Below, in pieces: positions 8,393 to 17,855 of a stretch of 64,000 nt of DNA (its first letter is position 1; the number at the start of each line of letters is the position of its first letter). A program made the position numbers and the translations under genes. The notes beneath the pieces were generated by a model, which was given only the letters and a program-made list of their open reading frames with translations, was not told the DNA's origin and did not search any database. Origin of the DNA: Cerasibacillus quisquiliarum (GTDB lineage: Bacteria > Bacillota > Bacilli > Bacillales > Amphibacillaceae); NCBI RefSeq assembly GCF_014202495.1, contig NZ_JACHHA010000012.1:1-64000 (forward strand), in the 5' to 3' direction.

Positions 8393-10618
8393 TTAATATG
8401 ATGCATGAACTTCTTTTTCTATATAAAATGTATTGCCTTCTACTCGACCATTGATGGCCTTGGTACTGCCTAACATATCAATTACCTGAGGCAAAAACCA
8501 TAAGTTTACTGTCGATGTTGCTTTTGCAGTAACATAGGTTGAACGTTCTGATAAATCTTGGTCAGTATCATGATGTAAAACAGCCATAAGACGTTCAAAC
8601 TTTTCTCCCTCCATATGAACAAAAAGAAATAATCTCAAATGATCCTTGTAATTCATCTGAGGTATTCTTATCTTTTTACTTAACTTAATAGGAAACAAGT
8701 CTATTGATTTTCCATCTGTTATATCTATCATATTTTTCGCTGTTTCTTTAAATGCAAATCCTAAAGCAAACGCCCAAATAAATGGTCCAAATCCTCTTGC
8801 TTCTGGTTGCAAAAATCCCGCTGCTAAGTTAATAGCGAATCTAACGGCAAAAATTTCACTAATGGCTGCTGCATAGTTTGCACCACCACTATTAAGTCCA
8901 TAAATAATGTATTCTACCTGGTTATTTGCGTACGTATAGCGGTCACTTGCCTTAAAGTCATGGCTTTGAAAGCGCATTAAGATATACTCATTAATATAAA
9001 GTTCATCGCGTGCGTTGATAAGTATGTTTCCTATATTTTTAAACAACATATCTACAAAACCAAATGCTTCATCCGACGTCTCGTCACGGTCTTCCAAAGA
9101 GAATTTATTGCCATTTTCCTCAATTTTCCCTCCATAGTGGACAACTAATTCGTTTAGCTTATCAAAAATATCCCTATCTTTTTTTATCCTTTCCATTTCT
9201 TCATCAAGGTCATCAAGCAATTCCTTTGTTTCATCCTTATGCTCGTCTGCCTTATCCTCTTCTTCTTTAATTTCATCTTCATTTTCCTTATAATCTTTAC
9301 GATATTCACTGTTTTGGACAATATCTAAAGCATTGTTAACAGCTTCAAGGGTATCTTCATGATAATCTTGTATGTGTTCAACATGTCTATCATAACTACG
9401 ATGTTTACCACTAAAATCCGATTCGACTCCCTCTAAGAATTCTTCTAATTTTGGAATAAGTTTACCTGTATTTTCATCAGTTTTTCTTAAATGTTCGTTT
9501 AGGGCCTTATTAACTTCTGCTTTTAGATCTGTAAAAAATTGTGGATTAATAACGTAATTATCTAGTGTTCCCATTAAATCTGAATCGTTCTGTTCAAGTT
9601 CTAGGCTTACTTCTTTTGCGTCTTCGTAATCTTTGGAGGATCCTTTTTTCTTTTGTTCTTCAATATCTGACTCAATTTCTTCATTAATATCTTCAGCTTC
9701 TTCGATAAGTTCTAGCGCTTCTTCTAATATCTCTTTTGCCCCTGTAGATCGGTGTATTAACCTTTTCAACAAACGAGTTGACTCGTTTTTAAATTTCTCC
9801 ATGTTTTTTTTCTTTTTCTTTATTTCTCCTTCAGCTTCTTCGTCATCCTCTTCCTCATCTTCTTCATCCTTATTTTCTTGCTCTTTTTCATAGTCTTCTA
9901 CATCTTCCAAATCGCTTAAGTATTGACCATGAAATCGAAAAATATCATCAATGTACTTAACATTAGGGTATTTATTACCCGCACCACTTTCACCATGAAT
10001 ATCATCTTCAATTTCTTCAAGCAATTCTTTTGCATCTTCTAGAAGCTGTTCTACATCTTCTAAAAGCTCTTCTCTATTCTTAGCTTTTTTATTAATTTTC
10101 TTAGCTACCTTCGCATAGTCTGACGCCTGTTGTACATGCTCTGCAATAGATAGAAAATCCTTTAACAAAGCCTCTCCAATCTCAACTGGAGCCTTATACT
10201 TCATTTCTTCTAAAATCTGATACTTTAAGATATCTTTGTTAGCGAGGCTGCGCTCCATATTTAAGTTTAGGGAAATTTCATTACCAACTGGCTTTAAGCC
10301 TAGAAGGTTGTAATTATCCCCCCCTTCTAAGTTCTTTTTAAAGACTTCTTTGAATACTGATTCAGCCTCCTTTTGATTATAGCTAAGACCGAAAAGCCCT
10401 TTGTTTTGTAAGTCCGTATTATAAGCAGCGAGTGACGAACGAAGAGCTACTTTAGCTGCTTCTTCGGTTTGCCTTTCTGCAACAATAATTCTAGCAAAAT
10501 CAATTAAGACGGCATTAAATAAGAGTAGAAATACCGCTACAATAATAAGATAAATCGAAACTGCACCTTTTTCATTAACTACAAACTTATGAAAAGCCTT
10601 CTTAAATAATCGCTTCAA
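8393..10618 (-). CDS. TadG/DUF5702-like membrane-anchored pilus protein
   Basis: A 741-residue protein. The N-terminus has a basic segment, a Gly and one hydrophobic helix (GAVSIYLIIVAVFLLLF, about residues 19-40), like TadG-type pseudopilins. The next part, VAERQTEEAAKVALRSSLAAYN, resembles DUF5702 proteins of Firmicutes Tad loci. Residues about 150-500 are extremely rich in Glu, Asp and Lys and predicted to be long coiled coils; a hydrophobic region lies near 570-640. The start is TTG, placed 7 nt after GGGGGGAG; the overlapping ATG is out of frame. It lies 14 bp after tadE. Its last codons are duplicated at 542 and 2674. Confidence 0.72.
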   Translation of the reverse strand: MKRLFKKAFHKFVVNEKGAVSIYLIIVAVFLLLFNAVLIDFARIIVAERQTEEAAKVALRSSLAAYNTDLQNKGLFGLSYNQKEAESVFKEVFKKNLEGGDNYNLLGLKPVGNEISLNLNMERSLANKDILKYQILEEMKYKAPVEIGEALLKDFLSIAEHVQQASDYAKVAKKINKKAKNREELLEDVEQLLEDAKELLEEIEDDIHGESGAGNKYPNVKYIDDIFRFHGQYLSDLEDVEDYEKEQENKDEEDEEEDDEEAEGEIKKKKKNMEKFKNESTRLLKRLIHRSTGAKEILEEALELIEEAEDINEEIESDIEEQKKKGSSKDYEDAKEVSLELEQNDSDLMGTLDNYVINPQFFTDLKAEVNKALNEHLRKTDENTGKLIPKLEEFLEGVESDFSGKHRSYDRHVEHIQDYHEDTLEAVNNALDIVQNSEYRKDYKENEDEIKEEEDKADEHKDETKELLDDLDEEMERIKKDRDIFDKLNELVVHYGGKIEENGNKFSLEDRDETSDEAFGFVDMLFKNIGNILINARDELYINEYILMRFQSHDFKASDRYTYANNQVEYIIYGLNSGGANYAAAISEIFAVRFAINLAAGFLQPEARGFGPFIWAFALGFAFKETAKNMIDITDGKSIDLFPIKLSKKIRIPQMNYKDHLRLFLFVHMEGEKFERLMAVLHHDTDQDLSERSTYVTAKATSTVNLWFLPQVIDMLGSTKAINGRVEGNTFYIEKEVHASY

Positions 10619-10632
10619 TCATTTCTCCCCCC

Positions 10633-11241
10633 TTACTCGCCTTTATTCTTATTAAAAATGTTTAGATACTTTCCACCATACTCTTGCAATTTTCCCCAGC
10701 CATAAATAATAAAGTCGGTATTACGAATCAATTCAGTCTGCTCAACAATAGGGTGACTAGCAGATGCCCCTACAGAGTTGATACGGAATGCTTTTTGTAA
10801 TACTTGTGGGAGTGCTAGTTTCTTTTCCAATGATACATTAATCTTTTGAACAAAAAATCCGTTGTCAAAAGTAATATTCTCGGAATATTTACCAGCTCTT
10901 TCCTTTTTCCTTTTTACTGTTCCACTATCTCCAAGGTTAAAACCAAATTTATCAAAATAATTATTTGATGTTAACCGCCAATAAAGACCGTCGCCATTCT
11001 TAGTGACATAGTCACTTTTTCCCATCTTCCCGGTTTCCCAGTCCATTGTGCTGCTACTCCATGTTTGGGCCATTCGACTTGCAATTTGATTAGCTTTATA
11101 CTGAAGGGTGACTTTTTCATAGATGATTAGACTAAAAAAGATGAATAATATCGTTAATATTAAAAGAATGGGAAACATGATTGATGCTTCTAATGTGAAA
11201 CTACCACGCCTGTCTTTTATGAAATGTCTTAACCGTTCCAT
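10633..11241 (-). CDS. TadE-like pseudopilin
   Basis: A 202-residue protein with basic N-terminus, the junction RRG then SFTLEA (Glu at +5) and a 25-residue hydrophobic helix, then an extracellular domain. Typical TadE-like minor pilin. ATG after a strong AGGAGGTTAAGTCTA. It is followed within 14 bp by the TadG-like gene, so the two are cotranscribed and probably form a heteromeric tip or base complex as TadE, TadF and TadG do in Gram-negative systems. Confidence 0.78.
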   Translation of the reverse strand: MERLRHFIKDRRGSFTLEASIMFPILLILTILFIFFSLIIYEKVTLQYKANQIASRMAQTWSSSTMDWETGKMGKSDYVTKNGDGLYWRLTSNNYFDKFGFNLGDSGTVKRKKERAGKYSENITFDNGFFVQKINVSLEKKLALPQVLQKAFRINSVGASASHPIVEQTELIRNTDFIIYGWGKLQEYGGKYLNIFNKNKGE

Positions 11242-11484
11242 TAGACTTAACCTCCTTCATTCATTGATAAAGTATATGTACATACTAAGTAACTTATAAT
11301 TAAGGTGATAATTGTATATCTGAAAACAGCAATCTTTAGATCCGAATACCACGTCAGTATGCTGTTCACAAATATACGATTATCGAAAAAAGTATAATCA
11401 ATGATGATTAGGAGGAAGTAGGTATTGGTGAGACAAATCATGATGTAGGTAACTTTCTCCCTACTTCTCCTACCTATTTAACTA

Positions 11485-11667
11485 TTAATTTTGTGGGTTG
11501 AATTCATCAATATTATCATTGCCAAATCCTACTAATTTCTGAATCCAAGCTACAATCTCTTTACGGAATATTAAGGCAATCGCCACGATAACTGCGATGA
11601 TCAACATAATCTCTAATGTTTGTAAACCTTCTTCATCATTCCAAAATTCAGTCATAAAGTTTTTCAT
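11485..11667 (-). CDS. Flp-type pilin subunit (Flp1 family)
   Basis: A 60-residue prepilin. The leader ends DEEG, cleavage is expected after Gly14, and mature LQTLE carries the Glu at position 5 required for assembly and methylation; a single hydrophobic helix follows, then a short polar tail. Start is the ATG after GGGAGGCGAAATC rather than the ATG 18 nt upstream. It is the only short pilin gene in the locus and so the likely major subunit. It lies 48 bp after tadC. Confidence 0.85.
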   Translation of the reverse strand: MKNFMTEFWNDEEGLQTLEIMLIIAVIVAIALIFRKEIVAWIQKLVGFGNDNIDEFNPQN

Positions 11668-11715
11668 GATTTCGCCTCCCTTCATTACTAATTTATATAT
11701 ATATGTTAACCTGGC

Positions 11716-12579
11716 TTACATAATCGTAAGAGCAGGATAACCTACAATAATCATGACGGCAATAAAGATTAATACGAGTGGAAAAACTAGTTTTGATGAT
11801 GCTTCCTCACCTTTCGTTTTAGAAATTGTTTTTCGTTTTTCCCATAATTCATGTGATAGTTCTCTAAGTGCTAATAATAGATCACTGCCGCCTTTTCGGT
11901 AGTTTAATAAGATTGTCGTTGTGAATATTGAAATTTCTCGAATACCGCATTTTTTACTTAAATCATTTAATACTTGATGAAATGGTTCATTACTCATCAT
12001 TTTATTGACTGTCTCTGTTAGCTCAATCATGAGTGGAGAATTTGGATTATTTGCTGTCGTAACACACTTAACTAGTGCTTGTTGTACGGTCTCTCCGGCA
12101 TTGATGAGTAAAATCATTTTGTTCACAACTTCAGGTAATTCAAGGAGAATCATATCTTTACGTTCTTTTTCTTGTGTTGATAGCTTGCTAATCATGGCAA
12201 ATGGGGTAAAAAATGTAAAAATGAGTCCAACAACTAAAATCGTTGTATCGCCTTCTGCTACTGCTGTAAATAAAAATGTCCCCATTAATCCAATAATGAC
12301 AGTTGCCATTAATTGTGCTAAAAATAGCTTTGTATGTTGAAGTGCCGTTCGATTTCCATATAAACTAATCATTTTTTGCTGTATTTTTGCTATCTGCTCA
12401 TAAAATCGTTGCATAATCTTAAATTTATCAATGATATAAAAACAAGCTGGAAACATAAACATCAGTGGATATTGCTTTTTATATGTTTCTAAGACGAGAT
12501 TGTATTGGTCACCAACCTTTATAGAAACCGCAAGATAAAGAATTAAAATTACAACTGCTAGGATGAGATAAATATACAT
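11716..12579 (-). CDS. tadC: TadC-like inner-membrane platform protein (GspF family)
   Basis: A 287-residue polytopic membrane protein with a type II secretion system F domain (about 130-260, containing LPEVVNKMILLINAGETVQQAL) and membrane segments at the N-terminus, around 90-125 and at the C-terminus. With TadB it forms the platform on which the CpaF ATPase acts. It starts 6 bp after tadB. ATG after AAGGTGTGATATGAC. Confidence 0.85.
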   Translation of the reverse strand: MYIYLILAVVILILYLAVSIKVGDQYNLVLETYKKQYPLMFMFPACFYIIDKFKIMQRFYEQIAKIQQKMISLYGNRTALQHTKLFLAQLMATVIIGLMGTFLFTAVAEGDTTILVVGLIFTFFTPFAMISKLSTQEKERKDMILLELPEVVNKMILLINAGETVQQALVKCVTTANNPNSPLMIELTETVNKMMSNEPFHQVLNDLSKKCGIREISIFTTTILLNYRKGGSDLLLALRELSHELWEKRKTISKTKGEEASSKLVFPLVLIFIAVMIIVGYPALTIM

Positions 12580-12585
12580 GTCATA

Positions 12586-13521
12586 TCACACCTTAATTTT
12601 CATAATTCGCTGGCCCAACCAATAGGAAAAAACTAAAATGGCTAAACAGACAGTCATAATAATTGGACCACTATTATCCCAGCTATACATCGGCGCGAGA
12701 TAATCATCAGCACTTGTCTTGAGTAATAAAATCATAGCTAATGGAGCTAGCGTCATTACTTTTGATTCAAACTTTTTTTGGGCAACCATTACTGAGACTT
12801 CTTGTTGGATATCGATTTTTTCACTAATAATGTCTGAAGTCCTACGAATCACTTCGACTAAATTGCCCCCAGTTCGCTTACATGTAATAAAGACGTTAGC
12901 GAAATTCTGGATATCATCAACATCTGAACGGACACTAAAATCATGGATGGCATTTTCAATTGTTTCACCGTTTTCCACACGCCGATTAATGACTTCAAAC
13001 TCTTGAATAATATATGTGTTTGGATCTGGATATAGTAAATATAAATCTGTTACAACTTCTTTAAAGCTATTTTCTATAGACCGACCAGCTGCCAGTGAAG
13101 AAGATAGAGAGGCAATGGCTTCTTTAAATTGCATTCTTAACTTTTCTTTTCGTTGCTCTAATAGTTTTTTCTTTTGAATTTTAGGATAGAATAAACCTAA
13201 TCCCCCAAAAATAATAACCATAATCTTACTTTCATAGAATAAGTAACCTACAAAGGCGAAGAATATAACAGCTATAGTCGCATAAAATAAATATTCTTTA
13301 ATGGATAAACGATATACAGAGTAATCAATCAGATGTGTATCAACTTCTCTTTTTGATTTTTCTTTGATTTTATTCATAAAATGTTGCTTTTTAAGCTGGT
13401 CAATTTCTGAATGTTCAACTGTAGGTATGCCTTCTTTTTCTTGTTTTTTTCTTCTTATGATGACAATGACAAGTGTAATAATAAGGACTCCCAAAATGAT
13501 GAACAATAATATATCAAACAT
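12586..13521 (-). CDS. tadB: TadB-like inner-membrane platform protein (GspF family)
   Basis: A 311-residue membrane protein: N-terminal helix, two helices near 80-115, a T2SSF domain (about 130-260, with AIASLSSSLAAGRSIENSF and TCKRTGGNLVEV) and C-terminal helices. The start is the ATG after GAAGGTGAAAACG; an in-frame ATG 9 nt upstream lacks spacing. It follows cpaF by 25 bp and leads into tadC, the standard Tad gene order. Confidence 0.85.
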   Translation of the reverse strand: MFDILLFIILGVLIITLVIVIIRRKKQEKEGIPTVEHSEIDQLKKQHFMNKIKEKSKREVDTHLIDYSVYRLSIKEYLFYATIAVIFFAFVGYLFYESKIMVIIFGGLGLFYPKIQKKKLLEQRKEKLRMQFKEAIASLSSSLAAGRSIENSFKEVVTDLYLLYPDPNTYIIQEFEVINRRVENGETIENAIHDFSVRSDVDDIQNFANVFITCKRTGGNLVEVIRRTSDIISEKIDIQQEVSVMVAQKKFESKVMTLAPLAMILLLKTSADDYLAPMYSWDNSGPIIMTVCLAILVFSYWLGQRIMKIKV

Positions 13522-13546
13522 CGTTTTCACCTTCTTTCTTATCGTT

Positions 13547-14770
13547 TTACAAGGATATACCAGCTAGTTTTAGCTTTGTTGTATTTTGAATATCATTTCC
13601 AGTCGGTTGGAGTGCTCCAATGACTTCGCCTTTTTCGTTTTCTCCTTCCTCAACAAATTGATAGAGTGGATTGAGGGTAATTTCTCCATCTTCAACATCT
13701 AACACTTCACTAATTTCTACTACTTTACGAGAATTATCACGTAAGCGCATGAGATGAACCATAATATCAATCGCTGAACTAATTTGTTTTCTAATCACGG
13801 TGACTGGTAATTCAGCTCCACTAAGGACCATCGTTTCTAATCGACTTAACATATCTTTTACAGAGTTAGCATGACCTGTTGAAAGCGAACCATCATGCCC
13901 AGTGTTCATCGCTTGGAGCATATCGAGGGCTTCTTCACCACGAACTTCACCTACAATGATTCGATCTGGTCTCATTCTGAGTGAAGAACGAATGAGGTCA
14001 CGAATGGTAATTTCACCTTTTCCTTCCGTATTCGCATTTCTTGTTTCTAAGCTGACTAAGTTTGGGACTTGTTTGATTTGTAATTCTGCGGAGTCTTCAA
14101 TCGTGATAATGCGTTCATCTTTAGGAACAAAATTAGACAATACGTTTAAAAAAGTTGTTTTACCGGATCCTGTTCCTCCACCGATAAAAATGTTGTATTT
14201 AGCAATAACTAGTTTCTCTAAGAAATCTGCTACTTCCTGTGTAATGGAATTAAAACGGATTAAATCTTCGATCATCAGTGGTTTTTCTGGAAATTTACGT
14301 ATGGTCATAACGGGACCTTTGAGTGCAATAGGAGGTAATACGACGTTAACACGCGAGCCATCTTGTAACCTTGCATCAACAATCGGAGACGATTCATTGA
14401 CGACTCGATTAACTCGAGAAACAATGGCCTGAATAATGTCCTCCAGTTTCTGCTCACTTTCAAATTGCATATCTACTTTTGAGATGGCACCGTCTCGTTC
14501 AATAAATATTTCCTTATGATTATTTATCATAATCTCTGTTATTGTTTTATCATCAATTAAGGGCTGAAGGATATCATATCCACGAAACGAGTTAAACACC
14601 CGATCGACTAAATACTTTATTTCACTTGATTTAATTTTATGTTCACGTGCATAATCAAATACTGCCGCTTCTACATATTCTTTTAATTCTTCATTAGAAA
14701 TGGAATGCATTAAGTCGAGTGTTTCACGTAATTGCTGAATTAAACTTTTAATAACATGATCATAGTCCAC
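13547..14770 (-). CDS. cpaF: CpaF/TadA pilus assembly ATPase
   Basis: A 407-residue secretion ATPase that powers Flp pilus assembly. It shows the Walker A motif GGTGSGKTTF near residue 200, the Asp box ITIEDSAELQ, the region RPDRIIVGEVRGEEALDMLQAMNTG (Walker B), and the His box GHDGSLSTGHAN. The longest frame would start at 14845 and overlap the upstream gene by 86 bp; the GTG at 14770, preceded by AAGGAGGGGG, is a far better start and leaves an 11-bp overlap with the CpaE-like gene. Translational coupling is likely. Confidence 0.9.
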   Translation of the reverse strand: MDYDHVIKSLIQQLRETLDLMHSISNEELKEYVEAAVFDYAREHKIKSSEIKYLVDRVFNSFRGYDILQPLIDDKTITEIMINNHKEIFIERDGAISKVDMQFESEQKLEDIIQAIVSRVNRVVNESSPIVDARLQDGSRVNVVLPPIALKGPVMTIRKFPEKPLMIEDLIRFNSITQEVADFLEKLVIAKYNIFIGGGTGSGKTTFLNVLSNFVPKDERIITIEDSAELQIKQVPNLVSLETRNANTEGKGEITIRDLIRSSLRMRPDRIIVGEVRGEEALDMLQAMNTGHDGSLSTGHANSVKDMLSRLETMVLSGAELPVTVIRKQISSAIDIMVHLMRLRDNSRKVVEISEVLDVEDGEITLNPLYQFVEEGENEKGEVIGALQPTGNDIQNTTKLKLAGISL

Positions 14771-15890
14771 CCGTCGCCACCCCCTCCTTGTTATACACGA
14801 TAATATTTCGTGCGATTGTTTGTATTTCTTGATTAAATCTGTCATTACCTAATATTCCGTCATTTGTTTGTGGAACTAGCCAAGCTGAGATGAAAGGTAG
14901 GTATCCATCAATGGTCACACCTAGATCATCCATATCACCAATCTGTGCGCCAGTAAATTTATTTAAAATCGTTGTCATTCGATCTCTGATTATGTTTTTC
15001 TTGCCAAATAAATCTTCTTCCTTATCAAGCAGTGCTTTTGTTTTTAATATACTTTGATTATCGTTCGTCATAATCCAGAGAATGTTGTCGCTCTCGGTAA
15101 GCGCTGTCCGATTTCTTTCATGAAGTGATGAATCTAGATCTACAATGATATAGTTATATTCACCTGTTTTTACTATCCCATTAATTATTCTTTTAACCTC
15201 CTCACCTCTCATTTCAAGCATTTCTTCCGCATTTATTTCAATATCAAAATAATCTACCATTGCATAAGCATCATGCTTTTTTAATGTTTCAATCTTAGAT
15301 AGCAGTTGTTTAAAGTCAGATTTAGCATAATAAAAGATTTGTAATGATGGATTATCCTCTTCTGATGAGAAAAATAAGCCACTAGAATTGATTGTTTCTA
15401 AGTTTAAATAAAACACCTTTGAGCCATTAAGAGCCAATTGTTTACTTAAATTGGCTGCAACGGTTGTTTTTCCTGTACCGCCAACAGGCGAGTAAACTGA
15501 AATGACCTTAGCTTGCTTACTTCTAACTAATTGTCTTTCAGCTGCTTCATTATGTTCATAATATAAACCTATAAGATTCGATAATAATTGACTTAATCTT
15601 TGATAACGATACACGCCTGGAAACGTACGATCATCGTCTGATAATATATCATCTTCAAGCAAAACAATAAGTACATCATCCGCTAAATTCATTACGGATT
15701 CATGTAAATCAGGACTAATCAGTAGAAGATCAATCGCATGCCCATGGTCAATATACTCTTGTAATATCTGTTGATCAGAAAAATATGTAAACACAAAACG
15801 TGAATCATTGTGCGACGTTCTTGTAAAAGAAACAAATGATTTTAAATAATCATGATTGCTATCTGCCACGACAACTCGTATTTTTTTCAA
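14760..15890 (-). CDS. cpaE: CpaE-like MinD/ParA ATPase
   Basis: A 376-residue protein: residues 1-120 resemble a degenerate receiver domain, then a ParA/MinD P-loop with the deviant Walker A SPVGGTGKTTVAANLSK near residue 138 and YNYIIVDLDSSLHERN. CpaE/TadZ proteins localise the Tad apparatus, usually at a pole. I prefer the TTG at 15890 (site GGTGGTGGGT upstream) to the ATG at 15908, which has no ribosome-binding site; the difference is six residues. It is the first gene of the pilus operon. Confidence 0.78.
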   Translation of the reverse strand: MKKIRVVVADSNHDYLKSFVSFTRTSHNDSRFVFTYFSDQQILQEYIDHGHAIDLLLISPDLHESVMNLADDVLIVLLEDDILSDDDRTFPGVYRYQRLSQLLSNLIGLYYEHNEAAERQLVRSKQAKVISVYSPVGGTGKTTVAANLSKQLALNGSKVFYLNLETINSSGLFFSSEEDNPSLQIFYYAKSDFKQLLSKIETLKKHDAYAMVDYFDIEINAEEMLEMRGEEVKRIINGIVKTGEYNYIIVDLDSSLHERNRTALTESDNILWIMTNDNQSILKTKALLDKEEDLFGKKNIIRDRMTTILNKFTGAQIGDMDDLGVTIDGYLPFISAWLVPQTNDGILGNDRFNQEIQTIARNIIVYNKEGVATGGL

Positions 15891-16329
15891 ACTAACCCAC
15901 CACCACATACCGAATTATAGAAATAATTAAAACAACTATGTTCTGTTATCTTACTAGATTTATCAGAAAAATCAATAGGGAAAAAGCAAAATAGTAATTT
16001 GGACCTACCGTGAAATGTAAATTTAGAATTGAACGACTTTTAACTGCTACATACATATTTTCTACTATAAATTGTGGCATTTTAGACGATTGTCCCTATT
16101 TTTTGCCTAAAATACGGCACGCTCTAGGTTATATATAACTAGTTCAATATATCTATTTGTAATATTTATGTAATAAAGAAATAACAATGTAAAGAAGAAT
16201 TAACAATTATCATTAAGAAATCTCTATATAATCTTAAACAAATTATAAAAATAGTCTTAAAGTTGCATTAACAATTGTCGGTTGTGTTGTTAAAATGATT
16301 TTATATATCAAAAAAGGAGATGAAATAAA
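15891..16329. other. Divergent intergenic region
   Basis: About 420 bp between the pilus operon (minus) and the TcaA-like gene (plus). Both promoters should be here. I see very AT-rich DNA and a 12-bp palindrome GTTATATATAAC at 16128-16139, but no convincing sigma-A pair. No ORF of note. Confidence 0.5.
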
Positions 16330-17790
16330 GTGAACTGTCAACACTGTGGTCATGAATTAACTCATAATGAAGATGTTTGCCCAAATTGTGGAGGCTTTAT
16401 AGAAAAACATACTAATAAAGAAACTGCTGGAAAGAAAAAATTAGGGAAAAAGCCATTTTATATTGGCGGTGCGATTTTAGCTGTCATCATTATTTTTTCT
16501 GTCTTCTTTACAACTGGAAAAGCAAAATTTGACCCGTATAAAAAAATTCAAGCCTTTAAAGAAGCGGTGTTAGAAGAAAAAACGAAAGATGTTGCTGAAA
16601 TGCTCTTAGTTGTTGATGATTCTTTTGAGATTAACAAAGACAATACGAAAGTACTTATCGATTATTTAAAGAATCATACAGATGACTTTGATCAATTAAT
16701 TGAACAACTGGAAAGCCAAGCATCTGACTATCAAAAAGGGAGAATGCCATATATTGATGGTGCTTACGGAACGATTTATTTAGAAAGAAGTGGAAAGAAA
16801 TGGCTCTTTTTCGATGAATATCATTTTGTCGTCGTTCCTGCATACATTCATATTTATTCAGCTAATAGTGAAATTGATTTATTAATTAATGATGAAAAAG
16901 TAGACACAACATCTGAACACGGGACACATAATGAGAGATACGGTCCATATATGCCTGGAGAATACACAGTAAAAGGAAAATTAGAAAGTGATTATTTTAC
17001 TGCTGAAGAAACAGAGAATATAACTGCTTTTAATTTAAACAATGAAGCAGCCCATGCTGAAATTGATTTGAATATCGGACGTGTTCATATTAATTCGCCT
17101 TTTTCAGGGGAGTCAACACTTTTCATTAATGACGAAAAGACTGATATAAAAGTTGAACGCGGACGAAAATTGATTGGTCAGTTTCCACTTGATGAACCGA
17201 TTACATTCCATGTTGAAAAAGAGCTGCCTTGGGATACGTTAAAGTCCGACAAAAAAGTGTTAAATGAAGAAGGACCAGACATAAGCTTTGAACCTCTTTC
17301 ATTAATGACAGAAGAAGAAAAAGAAAAAATAAGAAATCTTGTTAATGATGTTTTTGATAGTTACACTAAAGCATTAAGTAAAAAAGATGCATCTCTTCTT
17401 CATAAACAGACGACAGATAATTTTAAGGAGCAACTGAAAGAAGATATAGATATGGTTAAAAAAGAACATCCAAAATATAAAGGAACGTTATTAAATGCCA
17501 GGTATCGAACGAGTTTTGATGGGGAGCCTGAATATGACGAAAAGAAAAAAGTTTACTCATTTGAAGTAACTGCATTGTATACGTATTACGAACCGAATGG
17601 AACAATCGGATGGCTTTTTGAAGGAGAGAATAGTCATGAATATCAACGTGGTCGAGCACTTTTCGTCATATATGATGAGAAAGATCAAGAGTGGAAAGTT
17701 GATAAATGGGAACAAGCATACATTGTTGATTCTGATAAAGCCCTTCATTACGAAATCAATAAAAAGCCAAAGTCTAAAAAGAAAAAATAA
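16330..17790 (+). CDS. TcaA/YvbJ-like zinc-ribbon membrane protein
   Basis: A 486-residue membrane protein. The N-terminus is a zinc ribbon (CQHC and CPNC, residues 3-20), followed by a basic stretch and one membrane helix (about 44-62), then a large extracellular part containing TcaA-like repeats and an NTF2-like C-terminal domain (about 335-475). Relatives are B. subtilis YvbJ and staphylococcal TcaA, the latter linked to glycopeptide susceptibility and cell-wall sensing. GTG start 8 nt after AAGGAGAT. It is the only large plus-strand gene in the window and stands alone between two terminatable units. Confidence 0.8.
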   Translation: MNCQHCGHELTHNEDVCPNCGGFIEKHTNKETAGKKKLGKKPFYIGGAILAVIIIFSVFFTTGKAKFDPYKKIQAFKEAVLEEKTKDVAEMLLVVDDSFEINKDNTKVLIDYLKNHTDDFDQLIEQLESQASDYQKGRMPYIDGAYGTIYLERSGKKWLFFDEYHFVVVPAYIHIYSANSEIDLLINDEKVDTTSEHGTHNERYGPYMPGEYTVKGKLESDYFTAEETENITAFNLNNEAAHAEIDLNIGRVHINSPFSGESTLFINDEKTDIKVERGRKLIGQFPLDEPITFHVEKELPWDTLKSDKKVLNEEGPDISFEPLSLMTEEEKEKIRNLVNDVFDSYTKALSKKDASLLHKQTTDNFKEQLKEDIDMVKKEHPKYKGTLLNARYRTSFDGEPEYDEKKKVYSFEVTALYTYYEPNGTIGWLFEGENSHEYQRGRALFVIYDEKDQEWKVDKWEQAYIVDSDKALHYEINKKPKSKKKK

Positions 17791-17813
17791 CGACCATCCT
17801 CCTAACAAACATG

Positions 17814-17855
17814 AAACACCGCTTATCCTCCTACGAGAATAAGCGGTGTTTTTAA
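17814..17855. terminator. Bidirectional terminator
   Basis: Stem AAACACCGCTTAT / ATAAGCGGTGTTT between the convergent TcaA-like gene and swrC, with T-run on the plus side and T-rich sequence on the minus side. Confidence 0.85.

Noticed and set aside
11247..11441. 64-codon frame between the Flp pilin and tadE
   Set aside because: Ends inside the tadE ribosome-binding site, has only a distant purine stretch upstream, and resembles no known pilus component. Very AT-rich hydrophobic frames arise by chance here.
16128..16139. GTTATATATAAC palindrome as an operator
   Set aside because: Low-complexity AT sequence; such palindromes are expected by chance in DNA this AT-rich.
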